Assembly (NCBI GenBank): GCA_032622095.1
Contig: CP136066.1
Coordinates: forward strand, 153,723,152 to 153,787,151
Reading direction: 5' to 3'
DNA: 64,000 bases
From: Siphonodentalium dalli
Lineage: Eukaryota; Mollusca; Scaphopoda; Gadilida; Siphonodentaliidae
Made by a program: the position numbers and the translations under genes. The notes beneath the pieces are model-generated. The model saw only the letters and a list, made by a program, of their open reading frames with translations. It did no database searches and had not been told where the DNA came from. Shown piece by piece: positions 44,301-47,265 of the stretch (its first letter is position 1; each line of letters opens with the position of its first letter).

Positions 44301-47174
44301 TAGGTCGCCTCGCATATATAAGAGAATGCATTGGCCTAACAATTTTTCATCATTTGTTATTATTTTTTACAATTTTTTACAATTTTAAAGGTGGATTATC
44401 TCTTTGTATACATGTATTATATAGTTACCGGGGTATAAAATATTAGATTTGAATCGATGACTCCTGTCCGGAAATGCTTCTATCGATTAATTTTAATTTT
44501 ATTTCGAATATTTTCTGGTCTAAAAAGGTGTGTTTGTTCAGTTAACGAACAATAGTGGTTACTGTTAACGGAGACCAGAAATTTTATTGTACAATTTTGT
44601 CACAAATAAACATTAATTAGACTCATTATCGCTTAAGTATGTGGAACAAGACAATACAAACAATCAATCTGGGACATTTGACTTGCGGTGCGTAGCCATA
44701 AGAACTACCCAGTGTTCTATATCGCAATATGGTATCATCCGAATGGTCTATCCTAAAATAGTAACATAAACGGTCCCGATTTAATATTCGAAATAAAATC
44801 AATATTAATTGATAGGAGCTTTTCTGGACAGGGGTATTCAGTTCATATCTATTATTTTATACCCACGCGACTATTTAAAATTTGTTATTTAAAGAGATAA
44901 TCCATCTTTAATAAATTTTTTTAAATGTAAGGCGACACCAATTTTTAAGTCGGGTTTACGAACACCTACTACAACTTTTTTTCCATTTCATGAAAAAAAA
45001 TTAAAAAAAATTCTCCCAAATTATTTTACACGCGTACTGATTTTCATGTGCTGTCGCATCCGGTTCTGCTTTATAATATGATCATTTACAGATCCATAAT
45101 TTCATGTATTTCATGACAAGAAATGTCTTGTTTGGTTCAGAATTTCATTCAAAAACCTTTTTTTCACAATTTTTGTAAAATTTATGTAAAATTCCACGAT
45201 TTACTTGATATAAATTGGGGGGACAATATTTTTATTTTTATTTTTTTCCCTCCTGCATCTACTTTTTTTCTCCCCACATATTCGTAAACCAGACTTTTTT
45301 TTTAGGGCCGATTTTACAGACCGTAAATTAGGGCCGATGAGATCGGCCCCTGGCACTGAAAGGGTTAACCCATTCATGACAGGAGCTGTGCTGGTGCAGC
45401 ATTAAATATCCATGAAATATTCTCTTAGATATGTGAGTCTCCAATAGGGTGTCTCGCATATATAAAAGAATGCACTGGCTTACAAGGTCAAGATAGATAT
45501 TGTTAGGCCAATGCATTCTCTTATATATGCGAGGCTCCCTATTAGAGCCCGAAGCCGCCATCGCATGCCAGCCACACGAAAAAGGCTCCGCCGCAGGAAT
45601 TGTCAAATAGCTGAGTCGTGTGCATAGGCTTATATGTCAAGCACAACTTCACTGTGAATCGCAACATCTCAACCAGGGCCAACAAAAGAATTGGGTTATT
45701 AAGGATGTTCAGGGGCACATCATGAGGACTCAATCCAGTAACTCTCTATAAGCAATTTATATGACCAATCATGGAATATGTGACCATCATAACCGCCGAT
45801 TTACCCAAATCTACACTCAACAAACTTCAAGTAATCCATTATAAAACCTTGAGAATGGCACTCCAAGAAAATATAAGAACCCCATCAGGGCATTACAGAA
45901 TACAGCCAACATACCAGCGCTCCACGTTAGACTTCAAAGTCTGGCGTCAACCACTCTAATTAGACTACAAGGTACTGAATTTAACGATATAAAATATATG
46001 GAAATTGATGCATTATAAATAATTATTTGAGGTGATAACTGTGATAGCTATCCTGTTTCCATTATATAAAATAGAGCTAATAAAGCAATATGCAACAAGT
46101 ATAAGGCCAAAAAAAAAAAGGTTTTGGTTGTCAGGCCCCGCCGCATTGAATAAAAAGGGCCGCATTAGGCCTTTTTATTGCAATTCCTGATGTTATGACA
46201 AAAAAAACTTACGAAAAAATAAATTTGAAAAAATAAAAACATTTTATTTTTTTATTTTATCAACATGTCCATAGCAGATATGTGTTGAATATTAGTGTGC
46301 ATTGAGCTCTAACATGTAATGTGTTAAAAAGTGACTTGCAGGCTTACAACATGAAGTAGATGACTACAATTAAGAAAATGATTAGCTGATCCTCATGCTC
46401 TTCTTACATTTAGTCATTGTGAACAACTTACACTATTAAATTGTAACTTTATACAATTGAAAGGCACAGGACTAAATTCAGGATCACATATTAGAATGGG
46501 GAGGTATCAGTTTTTAGACAACAATAACAGTAGTTAATGTCAGGGGCATTATATATTGTTAGGTAATCCCAGTTATACACTGGTAGTACAATGTCATTTT
46601 TATATAAGACTAAATGAGTTTATATGCATAACAGTTCCCTCTACTTTTCTGGTTATTACTAGACAGAAGAAGGTATCTTTGTCCATGCTTACTATGCGCA
46701 GAAAAAAAATAAAAATAAAAACAAAAAACCCTCCCTCCCTCTTTATAATTTGAAAAAAAAATTGCCCGAGAACCAAAAACCTTTTTTGTTTTGGCCTAAT
46801 GTACTGGAAATGATGTAATCACCACAGTGTAGGGGGTTTGGACATTATTACTTGACGGGTAAGGATACATTTTCAGATTTCAGGAATTGGTCTATTCAAC
46901 AAGAGACATTAAGTGCGAGAAAATAAACAGACATGAGAGTCGCAAAAACAATGATGACAGTCAGATAGGAACTTTCATTTACTTATATCATCCTGTAACT
47001 TATAATATCAATCTCTTAAAATTCTCACCCCAAAATATTGTCCATCTGGGTGGGGAATTCAGCTGATGACGTCTGTGTGTTGAATTTGAGAACAGCTTGA
47101 ATAATGATTGTTGTTCGTTCTTTATTTCAGAGGTTGAAAAGGAGAGGTCCAAACATGGAAGCTGTGGAAGTTGA
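11174..47174 (+). CDS. ACP6: ACP6-like lysophosphatidic acid phosphatase, 3' ten exons (gene span)
   Basis: A histidine acid phosphatase, branch 2. ACP6 removes phosphate from lysophosphatidic acid and is reported as mitochondrial in mammals. Ten exons with GT-AG borders and matching phases join into 1128 bp, or 375 residues plus stop: 11174-11305, 17978-18108, 19905-19993, 24260-24418, 25116-25192, 30502-30602, 32962-33051, 34028-34196, 44071-44206 and 47131-47174. In order they carry NLDGGP, SGQLTSTGEQQLYNFGEELR, YIRSTNTNR (the second active-site Arg), CLLAGLFGRRE, STHDST (the catalytic His-Asp), DDWPPFAADIILELYE and a paired-Cys tail (GCTGTICP...YCKLC). GQLTxxG, RSTN, CLLAGLF and WPPFA favour ACP6 over prostatic/lysosomal acid phosphatase or PXYLP1. 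The N-terminal exons with RHGxR are not between 9995 and 11173 and must lie upstream. No frame break was seen, so the gene looks functional. Confidence 0.92.
11306..12040. other. intron sequence, little recognised apart from the MITE
   Basis: Beyond the palindromic MITE at 11583-11738, this part of the intron shows no coding segment. A short inverted relationship exists between 'agaaatgttctgataataag' (about 11471) and 'cttattttctgaacattttct' (about 11522). Confidence 0.5.
11583..11738. mobile_element. TTAA-type palindromic MITE (TATATATGCGAG family)
   Basis: Contains the imperfect hairpin 'ccaatgcattctcttgtata' / 'tatataagagattgcactgg' around a GC-rich loop. On the minus strand it starts TTAACCCGTTCATGACG and continues GAGCTGCACTG. 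The same order (TTAACCC, TTCATGAC, GGAGCTG, GCATTAAA, hairpin) recurs at 23943-24062 and 45365-45545. The ends suggest a TTAA-inserting (piggyBac-like) MITE. Confidence 0.65.
12041..12425. repeat. 54/55-bp minisatellite, about 7 units in two alternating types
   Basis: Units start 'ataggctggtggtctctgaa'. The 55-bp type continues with 'caggtgcctaacaatagtgt'; the 54-bp type with 'catgtgcttaaaaatattgt'. The two types alternate, so the true period is about 109 bp. The ORFs at 12125 and 12234 exist only because of this repeat. Confidence 0.9.
12861..13025 (+). pseudogene. THAP zinc-finger fragment, transposase-like N-terminus
   Basis: Starts MPYKCSVFGCGRSSDSQLGI and runs on through SFPNDVRLRAIWWDFCGKP. 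This is the N-terminal half of a THAP domain: Met-Pro start, Cys-x4-Cys pair, short basic loop and an invariant-type Trp. The second half, with the C-x2-H pair and AVPTIF-type tail, is missing; the frame stops after 54 residues. THAP domains occur in P-element-like transposases and in domesticated host proteins. With no further exon visible this is best read as a transposon remnant or an isolated first exon. The in-frame Met at 12819 is unlikely, because THAP domains normally start at MP. Confidence 0.6.
13015..13842. repeat. interspersed AATAAAGAGCGTT motifs
   Basis: The motif AATAAAGAGCGTT occurs at about 13021, 13155 and 13358, and inverted (AACGCTCTTTATT) at about 13823. The first three lie in a partly duplicated context ('gacaactgttctaagtccag' against 'aacaactattctaagtcgat'). 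Subterminal transposon repeats or remnants of a short tandem duplication are possible. No gene is recognised here. Confidence 0.5.
14205..14274. promoter_or_regulatory. cluster of four CACGTG palindromes
   Basis: CACGTG sits at 14205, 14217, 14249 and 14269, mostly in the longer form GATCACGTG or CACGTGATC. The spacing and inversion look like a bHLH-type site cluster or transposon subterminal repeats. Similar CACGTGATC sites occur near 26660 and 53790, both beside transposon sequences. The function is inferred only. Confidence 0.35.
14493..14858 (-). pseudogene. hAT transposase N-terminal fragment with BED zinc finger
   Basis: Reads MAEFRCLFNLLKGENKYACK and continues HC...HLRLHVQQKH, then a Lys/Ser-rich linker, then a segment ending FVVVDGRPFESVS. 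The C-x2-C ... H-x-x-x-x-x-H arrangement is a BED finger, and the 'D-x-x-PF-x-x-V' end is the start of the hAT transposase body (ZBED type). The ORF stops there. The next bases read GTAATG, so it could be a spliced first exon, but no downstream catalytic exon is visible toward lower coordinates. Degenerate GATTCG repeats at 15097-15204 may be the element's 5' end. Most likely a partial hAT copy. Confidence 0.65.
15097..15204. repeat. GATTCGAATC-rich inverted motif cluster, possible hAT end
   Basis: Contains at least six overlapping forms of GAATCGAATC / GATTCGAAAA and ends in 'gcaggggccta'. Repeated subterminal motifs beside a CAGGGG-like tip are typical of hAT ends. It lies about 240 bp upstream of the BED-finger ORF, in the expected 5' direction. 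Confidence 0.4.
15240..15954. other. intron sequence without recognised gene
   Basis: AT-rich. A local run of related segments ('gtaaaatgactgaaattttc', 'caatttgtaaaatgcctg', 'ttacaaattgactgaaatta') at 15285-15375 forms an imperfect inverted/tandem repeat. Nothing coding was seen. Confidence 0.5.
15955..16167. mobile_element. mariner-type foldback MITE, copy 1
   Basis: A near-perfect long hairpin from CAGTAATGCTCTAAGTAATC to its mirror ending GAGCATTACTG, flanked by TA on both sides (15953-15954, 16168-16169). Arms of about 100 bp contain 'ttaaccacagcagaattatt' and 'ggatttagtcggaaatatgg'. TA target duplication and CAGT tips fit a Tc1/mariner-derived MITE. Other copies are at 17782, 27795 and 32029. 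Confidence 0.9.
16270..16680 (+). repeat. dispersed repeat, copy 2 of 2 (with 10280-10690)
   Basis: A G-rich run (up to ten G) precedes 'gagttttgacccccta'. The blocks shared with 10280-10690 appear in the same order, with an internal repeat of 'ttaatgggggatgtcaggtt' / 'ttattggggatgtcaggttt'. No coding potential is shared between the copies. Confidence 0.6.
16925..17320 (+). pseudogene. frameshifted integrase fragment (Ginger/KRBA2-like DDE)
   Basis: Frame 1 from about 16960 reads TSTGHGGRDKMQKALHMYAN and on to a stop near 17090: the end of the H2C2 zinc-binding segment. A second frame carries CVVCQQKRKREMAKCVVKPI, then QVDLVDMQS...FKWIMIYQDYLTKYCILRPL, then KRAAEVAYQLMDIF. This is the start of an integrase catalytic core, with the first Asp in VDLVDMQS. 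The protein is split by a frameshift near 17060 and ends before the second Asp and the Glu, so it is dead. Best matches by recall are the integrase-like parts of KRBA2/SCAND3-type proteins and Ginger/gypsy-derived transposons. An A-rich tract follows at 17547-17566. Confidence 0.75.
17782..17919. mobile_element. mariner-type foldback MITE, copy 2
   Basis: Same family as 15955-16167 but with a shorter loop. CAGTAATGCCCTAAATAATC at the left is mirrored at the right, with TA at 17780-17781 and 17920-17921. It ends about 60 bp before ACP6-like exon B. Confidence 0.9.
17978..18108 (+). CDS. ACP6: ACP6-like exon B
   Basis: Acceptor 'tttgatgtag', donor 'gtgagt'; 131 bp, phase 0 in and 2 out. Encodes GGIASGQLTSTGEQQLYNFG, then EELRRQYVDKMKFIEPEFSHEDIY. 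The GQLTxxGxxQ motif is typical of histidine acid phosphatases and follows the first active-site loop. Confidence 0.92.
18424..18873 (+). mobile_element. CAAG-family hAT-like non-autonomous element, full length
   Basis: Starts CAAGCCTTGAAATAGTGTGC and ends with the mirror 'cactatttcaagtcttg'. The flanks are GAACTTTC (18416-18423) and AAACTTTC (18874-18881), an 8-bp target duplication with one mismatch. Each end is itself a hairpin (GTCCCCAGAGGGTGAATTT opposed to its complement), with about 200 bp between carrying 'tctgatcctaggtctcccat'. No ORF. The 8-bp duplication and CA...TG tips indicate a non-autonomous hAT-like element. Confidence 0.9.
18882..19904. other. intron B-C, no gene recognised
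   Basis: AT-rich. The text around 19130-19160, 19450-19500 and 19690-19720 has short pearl-like phrases ('tatgg..caaattt') but no clear element border. Confidence 0.4.
19905..19993 (+). CDS. ACP6: ACP6-like exon C
   Basis: Acceptor 'ctgtttacag', donor 'gtagag'; 89 bp. Encodes (Y)IRSTNTNRTTNSLRCLLAGL, then FGRRELNKK. It carries the conserved Arg of the RSTxxxR motif that binds the substrate phosphate, and the CLLAGLF segment specific to ACP6-type proteins. Confidence 0.93.
19994..20610. other. intron C-D start, no gene recognised
   Basis: AT-rich, with an internal A-rich stretch near 20195-20215. No coding segment was seen before the pearl-like element. Confidence 0.5.
20611..21803 (+). repeat. 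pearl-like element family 2, copy 1
   Basis: Left hairpin 'taccccctttttttttttaa' / 'ggggggta', then 'tactgttttgcacctgtccg' and a (CCGT)n tract, then six or so cores of about 170 bp, then the end 'ggcggtattccacgaggggg'. Cores share 'ggatctcaatgaaattt..tatggatgttcac', 'gagggttccatcgttttgtt' and 'attctagagttattcatctt'. ORFs reading through the cores are not genes. Confidence 0.85.
21802..22828 (+). repeat. pearl-like element family 2, copy 2 in direct tandem
   Basis: Nearly identical to 20611-21803, sharing private variants such as 'gatttctggatccatatgtc' and 'ggcggtattccacgaggggg'. It lacks one internal core of about 170 bp. The junction uses one shared GGGGGTATACCCCC palindrome, so the pair looks like a recent tandem duplication or head-to-tail insertion. 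Confidence 0.85.
22829..23437. other. intron sequence, no gene recognised
   Basis: Mixed AT-rich DNA between two pearl-like elements. No splice-flanked ORF or repeat relationship was seen. Confidence 0.5.
23438..23930 (+). repeat. pearl-like element family 3, left end plus cores
   Basis: Begins with the hairpin 'gtcccccgtaaaatttattt' / 'gggggac', then repeated blocks of 'ccgtccgtccgtctt'. The following units contain 'gaaaattggtatgtagg', 'gagttattttcc' and 'ggtttccggatgata'. The layout matches 61915 onward. Confidence 0.75.
23943..24062. mobile_element. TTAA-type palindromic MITE, copy
   Basis: Hairpin 'cattctcttatatatgcgag' / 'ctcgcatatataaaagaatg', followed by 'cacaggattttcgcaa' and ending 'ttatggaagagttaa'. 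Same family as 11583-11738. Confidence 0.65.
24064..24170. repeat. GAT/GAC-rich simple sequence
   Basis: Purine-rich imperfect triplets. They give an Asp/Glu-rich frame that runs into the exon D acceptor, but it has no start context and no homology. Confidence 0.7.
24260..24418 (+). CDS. ACP6: ACP6-like exon D
   Basis: Acceptor 'atccttgtag', donor 'gtaata'; 159 bp. Completes GP from exon C and encodes VKCLIDHLQDDVLLPRARSC, then PALSKFVYTP...LKEAWTKMQKIL. It aligns with the ACP6 stretch that begins G-P and carries the 'LLPxxxSC' substrate-pocket segment. Confidence 0.9.
24525..24965 (+). repeat. pearl-related repeat, copy shared with 59540-59955
   Basis: Shares long blocks with 59540-59955 in the same order: 'agattctccatctttgcttc', 'gttgttactaaagtaccaac', 'atgggttttatccatc', 'tagtattgctcactctctaa'. 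Earlier parts read 'accagagttatggcccttg', a family 3 core phrase. Confidence 0.75.
25116..25192 (+). CDS. ACP6: ACP6-like exon E
   Basis: Acceptor 'tcctgttttag', donor 'gtactg'; 77 bp, leaving phase 0. Encodes DDSTHVGDNKPYADFITIRD, then DLIARK, matching the VDFFxLxDxxxA segment of ACP6. Confidence 0.88.
25599..27594. mobile_element. hAT-type element with CAGGGTTTCC ends, non-autonomous
   Basis: Left tip CAGGGTTTCCATTAGTACGG; right tip ends GGCGGAAACCCTG, the inverted match. It interrupts the CAAG element inside 'cagagggtgaattt', leaving GAGGG on both sides as an imperfect target duplication. No transposase ORF is visible in the 2 kb. It carries a second element at 26316-27239. Confidence 0.8.
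26316..27239. mobile_element. nested hAT-like element with GTTGAAACGATTA ends
   Basis: Left end AGTGTTGAAACGATTAGTGA, then 'gagtcgactagtcg'; the right end mirrors it as 'cgactagtcgattaatcgtt' plus 'tcaacc'. Flanks are ATGTAGAT (26308-26315) and ATGTAGAC (27240-27247), an 8-bp duplication with one mismatch. Repeated GACTAGTCG motifs near both ends resemble hAT subterminal sites. No transposase ORF is visible. Confidence 0.8.
27795..27995. mobile_element. mariner-type foldback MITE, copy 3
   Basis: Same family as 15955: CAGTAATGCCGTACATAATC mirrored to GGGCACTACTG, with TA at both borders and the shared arm phrase 'ggcttgttgccattcatcgg'. Confidence 0.9.
27996..29674. other. intron E-F, no gene recognised
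   Basis: AT-rich. A short perfect palindrome lies at about 28285-28321 ('gaatattcatgattccatat' with its mirror). An ATTAAATA-rich patch lies at 28855-28900. No coding evidence. Confidence 0.5.
29675..29960 (+). repeat. tRNA-derived SINE, old copy
   Basis: A-box-like 'agccgagtggtcagc', B-box-like 'gtgagtttgcaacc', then the body phrases 'cagtggcttggtcggattaa', 'gttgtgacccttg', 'aggtcacacatactgtg' and 'ttgggcaaccgtaag' shared with 31561-31951. It is diverged and truncated. Confidence 0.75.
29961..30498 (+). repeat. old pearl-like fragment, interrupted at 30032-30285, abutting exon F
   Basis: Contains 'gaccaccagatgggagcc', 'gtagccatcttgaatttta' and, after the insertion, 'gcatgactaaatactttgg', then a decayed right terminus 'tccaaattgagctgcaatgt' + 'cattga'. 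The terminus runs directly into the polypyrimidine and acceptor of exon F. Confidence 0.65.
30032..30285 (+). mobile_element. CAAG-family element, short form with perfect 8-bp target duplication
   Basis: CAAGCCTTGAAATAGGGTGT at the left, 'cactatttcaaggcttg' at the right, flanked by TTTACATT on both sides (30024-30031, 30286-30293). It consists of two back-to-back hairpins without the central spacer of the longer form. Confidence 0.92.
30502..30602 (+). CDS. ACP6: ACP6-like exon F
   Basis: Acceptor 'tatattacag', donor 'gtatct'; 101 bp. Encodes THGLKIPEFLKEHMDFIEVN, then ASKAIMIMFAGYH(R). It fits the AHxLPxxxMLxxF-type helix of ACP6. The acceptor lies within about 15 bp of a pearl-like terminus, and a CAAG-family fragment starts about 20 bp after the donor. 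Confidence 0.88.
30622..30988 (+). mobile_element. CAAG-family element, 5'-truncated copy
   Basis: Starts inside the family at 'tcagaatgaggtcccc' and runs through 'cttctgggaagtatctattg' and 'gatcctaggtctcccatag' to 'aatgacagacactctaaatt'. It begins about 20 bp inside intron F-G. Confidence 0.8.
31018..31446. mobile_element. TTAA-flanked inverted-repeat element, diverged copy
   Basis: Left TTAA + AGATAGTATATCTCTTCC; right GGGAAGAGATACACTATCT + TTGA. Internal phrases 'gacacctgtccagacatgct' and 'tctatcaaatattattga' match the element at 44389-44907. Confidence 0.7.
31561..31951 (+). repeat. tRNA-derived SINE, well-preserved copy
   Basis: A tRNA-like head with A-box 'gtagcccagttgttaggg' and a B-box-like 'gtgagtttgcgccccgcc'. 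The long conserved body has 'acagtggcttggccggatta', 'tttgtgacccttgggcaagg' and 'gtgaagcgcttagggccc', ending in 'gctatacaagcacc' and an ATT-rich tail. This layout (RNA polymerase III head, core, LINE-type tail) defines a SINE. The 70-residue minus ORF here is spurious. Confidence 0.82.
32029..32124. mobile_element. mariner-type foldback MITE, copy 4 (shortest)
   Basis: CAGTAATTCTCTAAGTAATC with its mirror ending GAGCATTACTG, TA on both sides. The loop is reduced to a few bases, leaving almost only the two arms. Confidence 0.9.
32125..32454. other. intron F-G, no gene recognised
   Basis: AT-rich sequence without ORF support or recognisable repeat borders. Confidence 0.5.
32455..32835 (+). repeat. 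diverged pearl-like fragment with right terminus
   Basis: Monomer phrases 'catcaaacttcatatgc', 'ggatgggagctatcaa' and 'cactggcagccatcttga', then 'tcaagttgagctacagtgtc' as the terminus. It is more diverged than the arrays at 35761-43070 and close to the version at 57000-57300. Confidence 0.7.
32962..33051 (+). CDS. ACP6: ACP6-like exon G
   Basis: Acceptor 'ttatttacag', donor 'gtaagt'; 90 bp. Encodes (R)ITENAALRMSVGPLFDFIFS, then NFDDHIAGK(C). The 'MSVGPLxxxI' helix matches ACP6 (MAVGPFLHIL type). Confidence 0.9.
33052..34027. other. intron G-H, only a half MITE recognised
   Basis: A half copy of the palindromic MITE ('ggagcctcgcatatataaga' + 'gaatgcactggc') lies at about 33350-33378. The rest is unrecognised AT-rich intron. 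Confidence 0.55.
34028..34196 (+). CDS. ACP6: ACP6-like exon H with catalytic His-Asp
   Basis: Acceptor 'ggttcttccag', donor 'gtgaga'; 169 bp. Encodes (C)TKKMHLLSTHDSTLSAMIRA, then LEIDGDDWPPFAADIILELYE and ...KLKYLGK. STHDST holds the HD pair whose Asp donates the proton in this family; WPPFAxD...ELY is the ACP6-type strand that follows. This is the most diagnostic exon of the gene. Confidence 0.95.
34197..35371. other. intron H-I start, no gene recognised
   Basis: AT-rich. ORFs of 60-140 residues on both strands overlap each other and show no homology or splice support. Confidence 0.5.
35372..35686 (+). mobile_element. CAAG-family element, internally shortened copy
   Basis: 'acagaatgaggtccccagag' at the left, 'cttctgggaagtatctatag' in the middle and 'tatgacagacacactatttg' at the right. 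The left tip and part of the centre are deleted. Confidence 0.78.
35761..38195 (+). repeat. pearl/Helentron-like element, left end and core array
   Basis: The left terminus 'tagctcaactttactttgta' / 'aagtttgagcta' is a short palindrome. It is followed by 'ccatggctttgtcgtccgtc' and a GT/CCGT-rich tract, then about 14 core monomers of roughly 162 bp, the same family as 1-9862 but without higher-order order. The array breaks off at an AT-rich spacer just before a second left terminus at 38292, so the two arrays may be one element split by an insertion. Confidence 0.85.
38292..39188 (+). repeat. compact complete pearl-like element (both termini)
   Basis: A second copy of the left terminus ('tagctcaacttcactttgta'), the 'ccatggctttgtcgtccgtc' tract, four to five cores, and the right terminus 'aagttgagctacagtgtcat' at about 39153. 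At about 0.9 kb this is the only copy here with both ends, so it defines the element. It sits between two core arrays, consistent with insertion into a larger copy. No target duplication is apparent, as expected for Helitron-type insertion. Confidence 0.8.
39205..43070 (+). repeat. pearl-like core array continuing to right terminus
   Basis: About 23 monomers, then the right terminus 'aagttgagctacagtgtcat' near 43036. Some blocks repeat locally: 'catcaaatgttaacaatgac' occurs at about 40572, 41065 and 41388, showing recent local amplification. ORFs at 42042 and 42564 are repeat by-products. Confidence 0.85.
43071..44070. other. end of intron H-I, no gene recognised
   Basis: AT-rich intron without recognised elements. 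The minus-strand ORF at 43028-43249 has no support. Confidence 0.5.
44071..44206 (+). CDS. ACP6: ACP6-like exon I
   Basis: Acceptor 'gctatatttcag', donor 'gtaact'; 136 bp. Encodes ERIVKGCTGTICPYNTFKES, then MTKLCITREDYCKLCNSDIYEKLGK. The GCxxxxCP...YxxLC cysteine pattern and spacing match the C-terminal part of ACP6. A transposon begins 13 bp after the donor. Confidence 0.92.
44267..44334. mobile_element. palindromic hairpin of the TATATATGCGAG family
   Basis: An almost perfect 68-bp palindrome, 'gccaatgcattctcttatat' to its mirror 'atataagagaatgcattggc'. It is the cleanest copy of the hairpin in the window, here without the TTAACCC arm. Confidence 0.85.
44389..44907. mobile_element. TTAA-flanked inverted-repeat element
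   Basis: TTAA + AGGTGGATTATCTCTTTG at the left (TTAA 44385-44388); AAAGAGATAATCCATCT + TTAA at the right (44908-44911). The inverted similarity extends well over 100 bp inward ('ttatttcgaatatt' opposite 'aatattcgaaataa'). A Kolobok- or piggyBac-like non-autonomous element; it shares its body with 31018-31446. Confidence 0.8.
45365..45545. mobile_element. TTAACCC palindromic MITE, copy abutting the previous TTAA element
   Basis: TTAACCCATTCATGACAGGA, 'gctgtgctggtgcagcatta', then the TATATATGCGAG hairpin arms at about 45419-45476 and a further half arm at 45508-45541. It shares the TTAA at 45365-45368 with the right end of the upstream element. Confidence 0.65.
45625..45960 (+). pseudogene. 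LINE reverse transcriptase C-terminal fragment
   Basis: One frame reads CIGLYVKHNFTVNRNISTRA, then NKRIGLLRMFRGTS, a stop, GLNPVTLYKQFI, a stop, and PIMEYVTIITADLPKSTLNK followed by LQVIHYKTLRMALQENIRTP. The pattern 'lG-x-x-v-x-x-x-l ... R-x-x-LLR ... LY-x-x-x-I-x-P-x-x-EY ... kLQ-x-x-x-x-k-x-LR' is the region after the catalytic domain of Jockey/CR1-like non-LTR retrotransposons. Two in-frame stops and lack of the catalytic motifs make it a dead fragment. Confidence 0.72.
46104..46796. mobile_element. inverted-repeat element with AGGCCAAAA ends
   Basis: Left 'aggccaaaaaaaaaaaggtt' + 'ttggttgtc'; right 'gagaaccaaaaacctttttt' + 'gttttggcct'. The terminal inverted repeats are about 30 bp; the interior is AT-rich without a transposase ORF. 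Superfamily unclear. Confidence 0.65.
47131..47174 (+). CDS. ACP6: ACP6-like exon J (last, with stop)
   Basis: Acceptor 'tctttatttcag'; 44 bp. Completes E and encodes VEKERSKHGSCGS followed by TGA at 47172-47174. The phase matches exon I. The short polar tail is not conserved in the family, so this exon rests on splice signals, phase and the nearby poly(A) signal. Confidence 0.75.
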
Positions 47175-47259
47175 TGATGGTTGAGGACTAGTTTTAATTG
47201 ATATTATTATAAATGTTGGAAGTTATATTTTAGGTATTATTTATGTTGCCATTCACAAT

Positions 47260-47265
47260 ATTAAA
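47260..47265 (+). terminator. poly(A) signal ATTAAA of the ACP6-like gene
   Basis: ATTAAA lies 86 bp after the stop codon, the first good poly(A) hexamer downstream. It implies a 3' UTR of about 110 bp. Confidence 0.5.

Larger units (their letters stand above)
44220..45364. mobile_element. piggyBac-like TTAA element with nested insertions
   Basis: Left TTAA (44216-44219) + CCGTTTGAGTGCCAAGTCCG; right 'ggcccctggcactgaaaggg' + TTAA (45365-45368). The inverted tips (CC-TTT-AGTGCCA) and TTAA duplication fit the piggyBac superfamily. No transposase ORF. It carries a palindromic MITE (44267-44334) and a second TTAA element (44389-44907). Confidence 0.75.

Noticed and set aside
45328-45733. Minus-strand ORFs of 92 and 63 residues
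   Set aside because: They lie opposite the palindromic MITE and the LINE fragment; the plus-strand reading explains the sequence.
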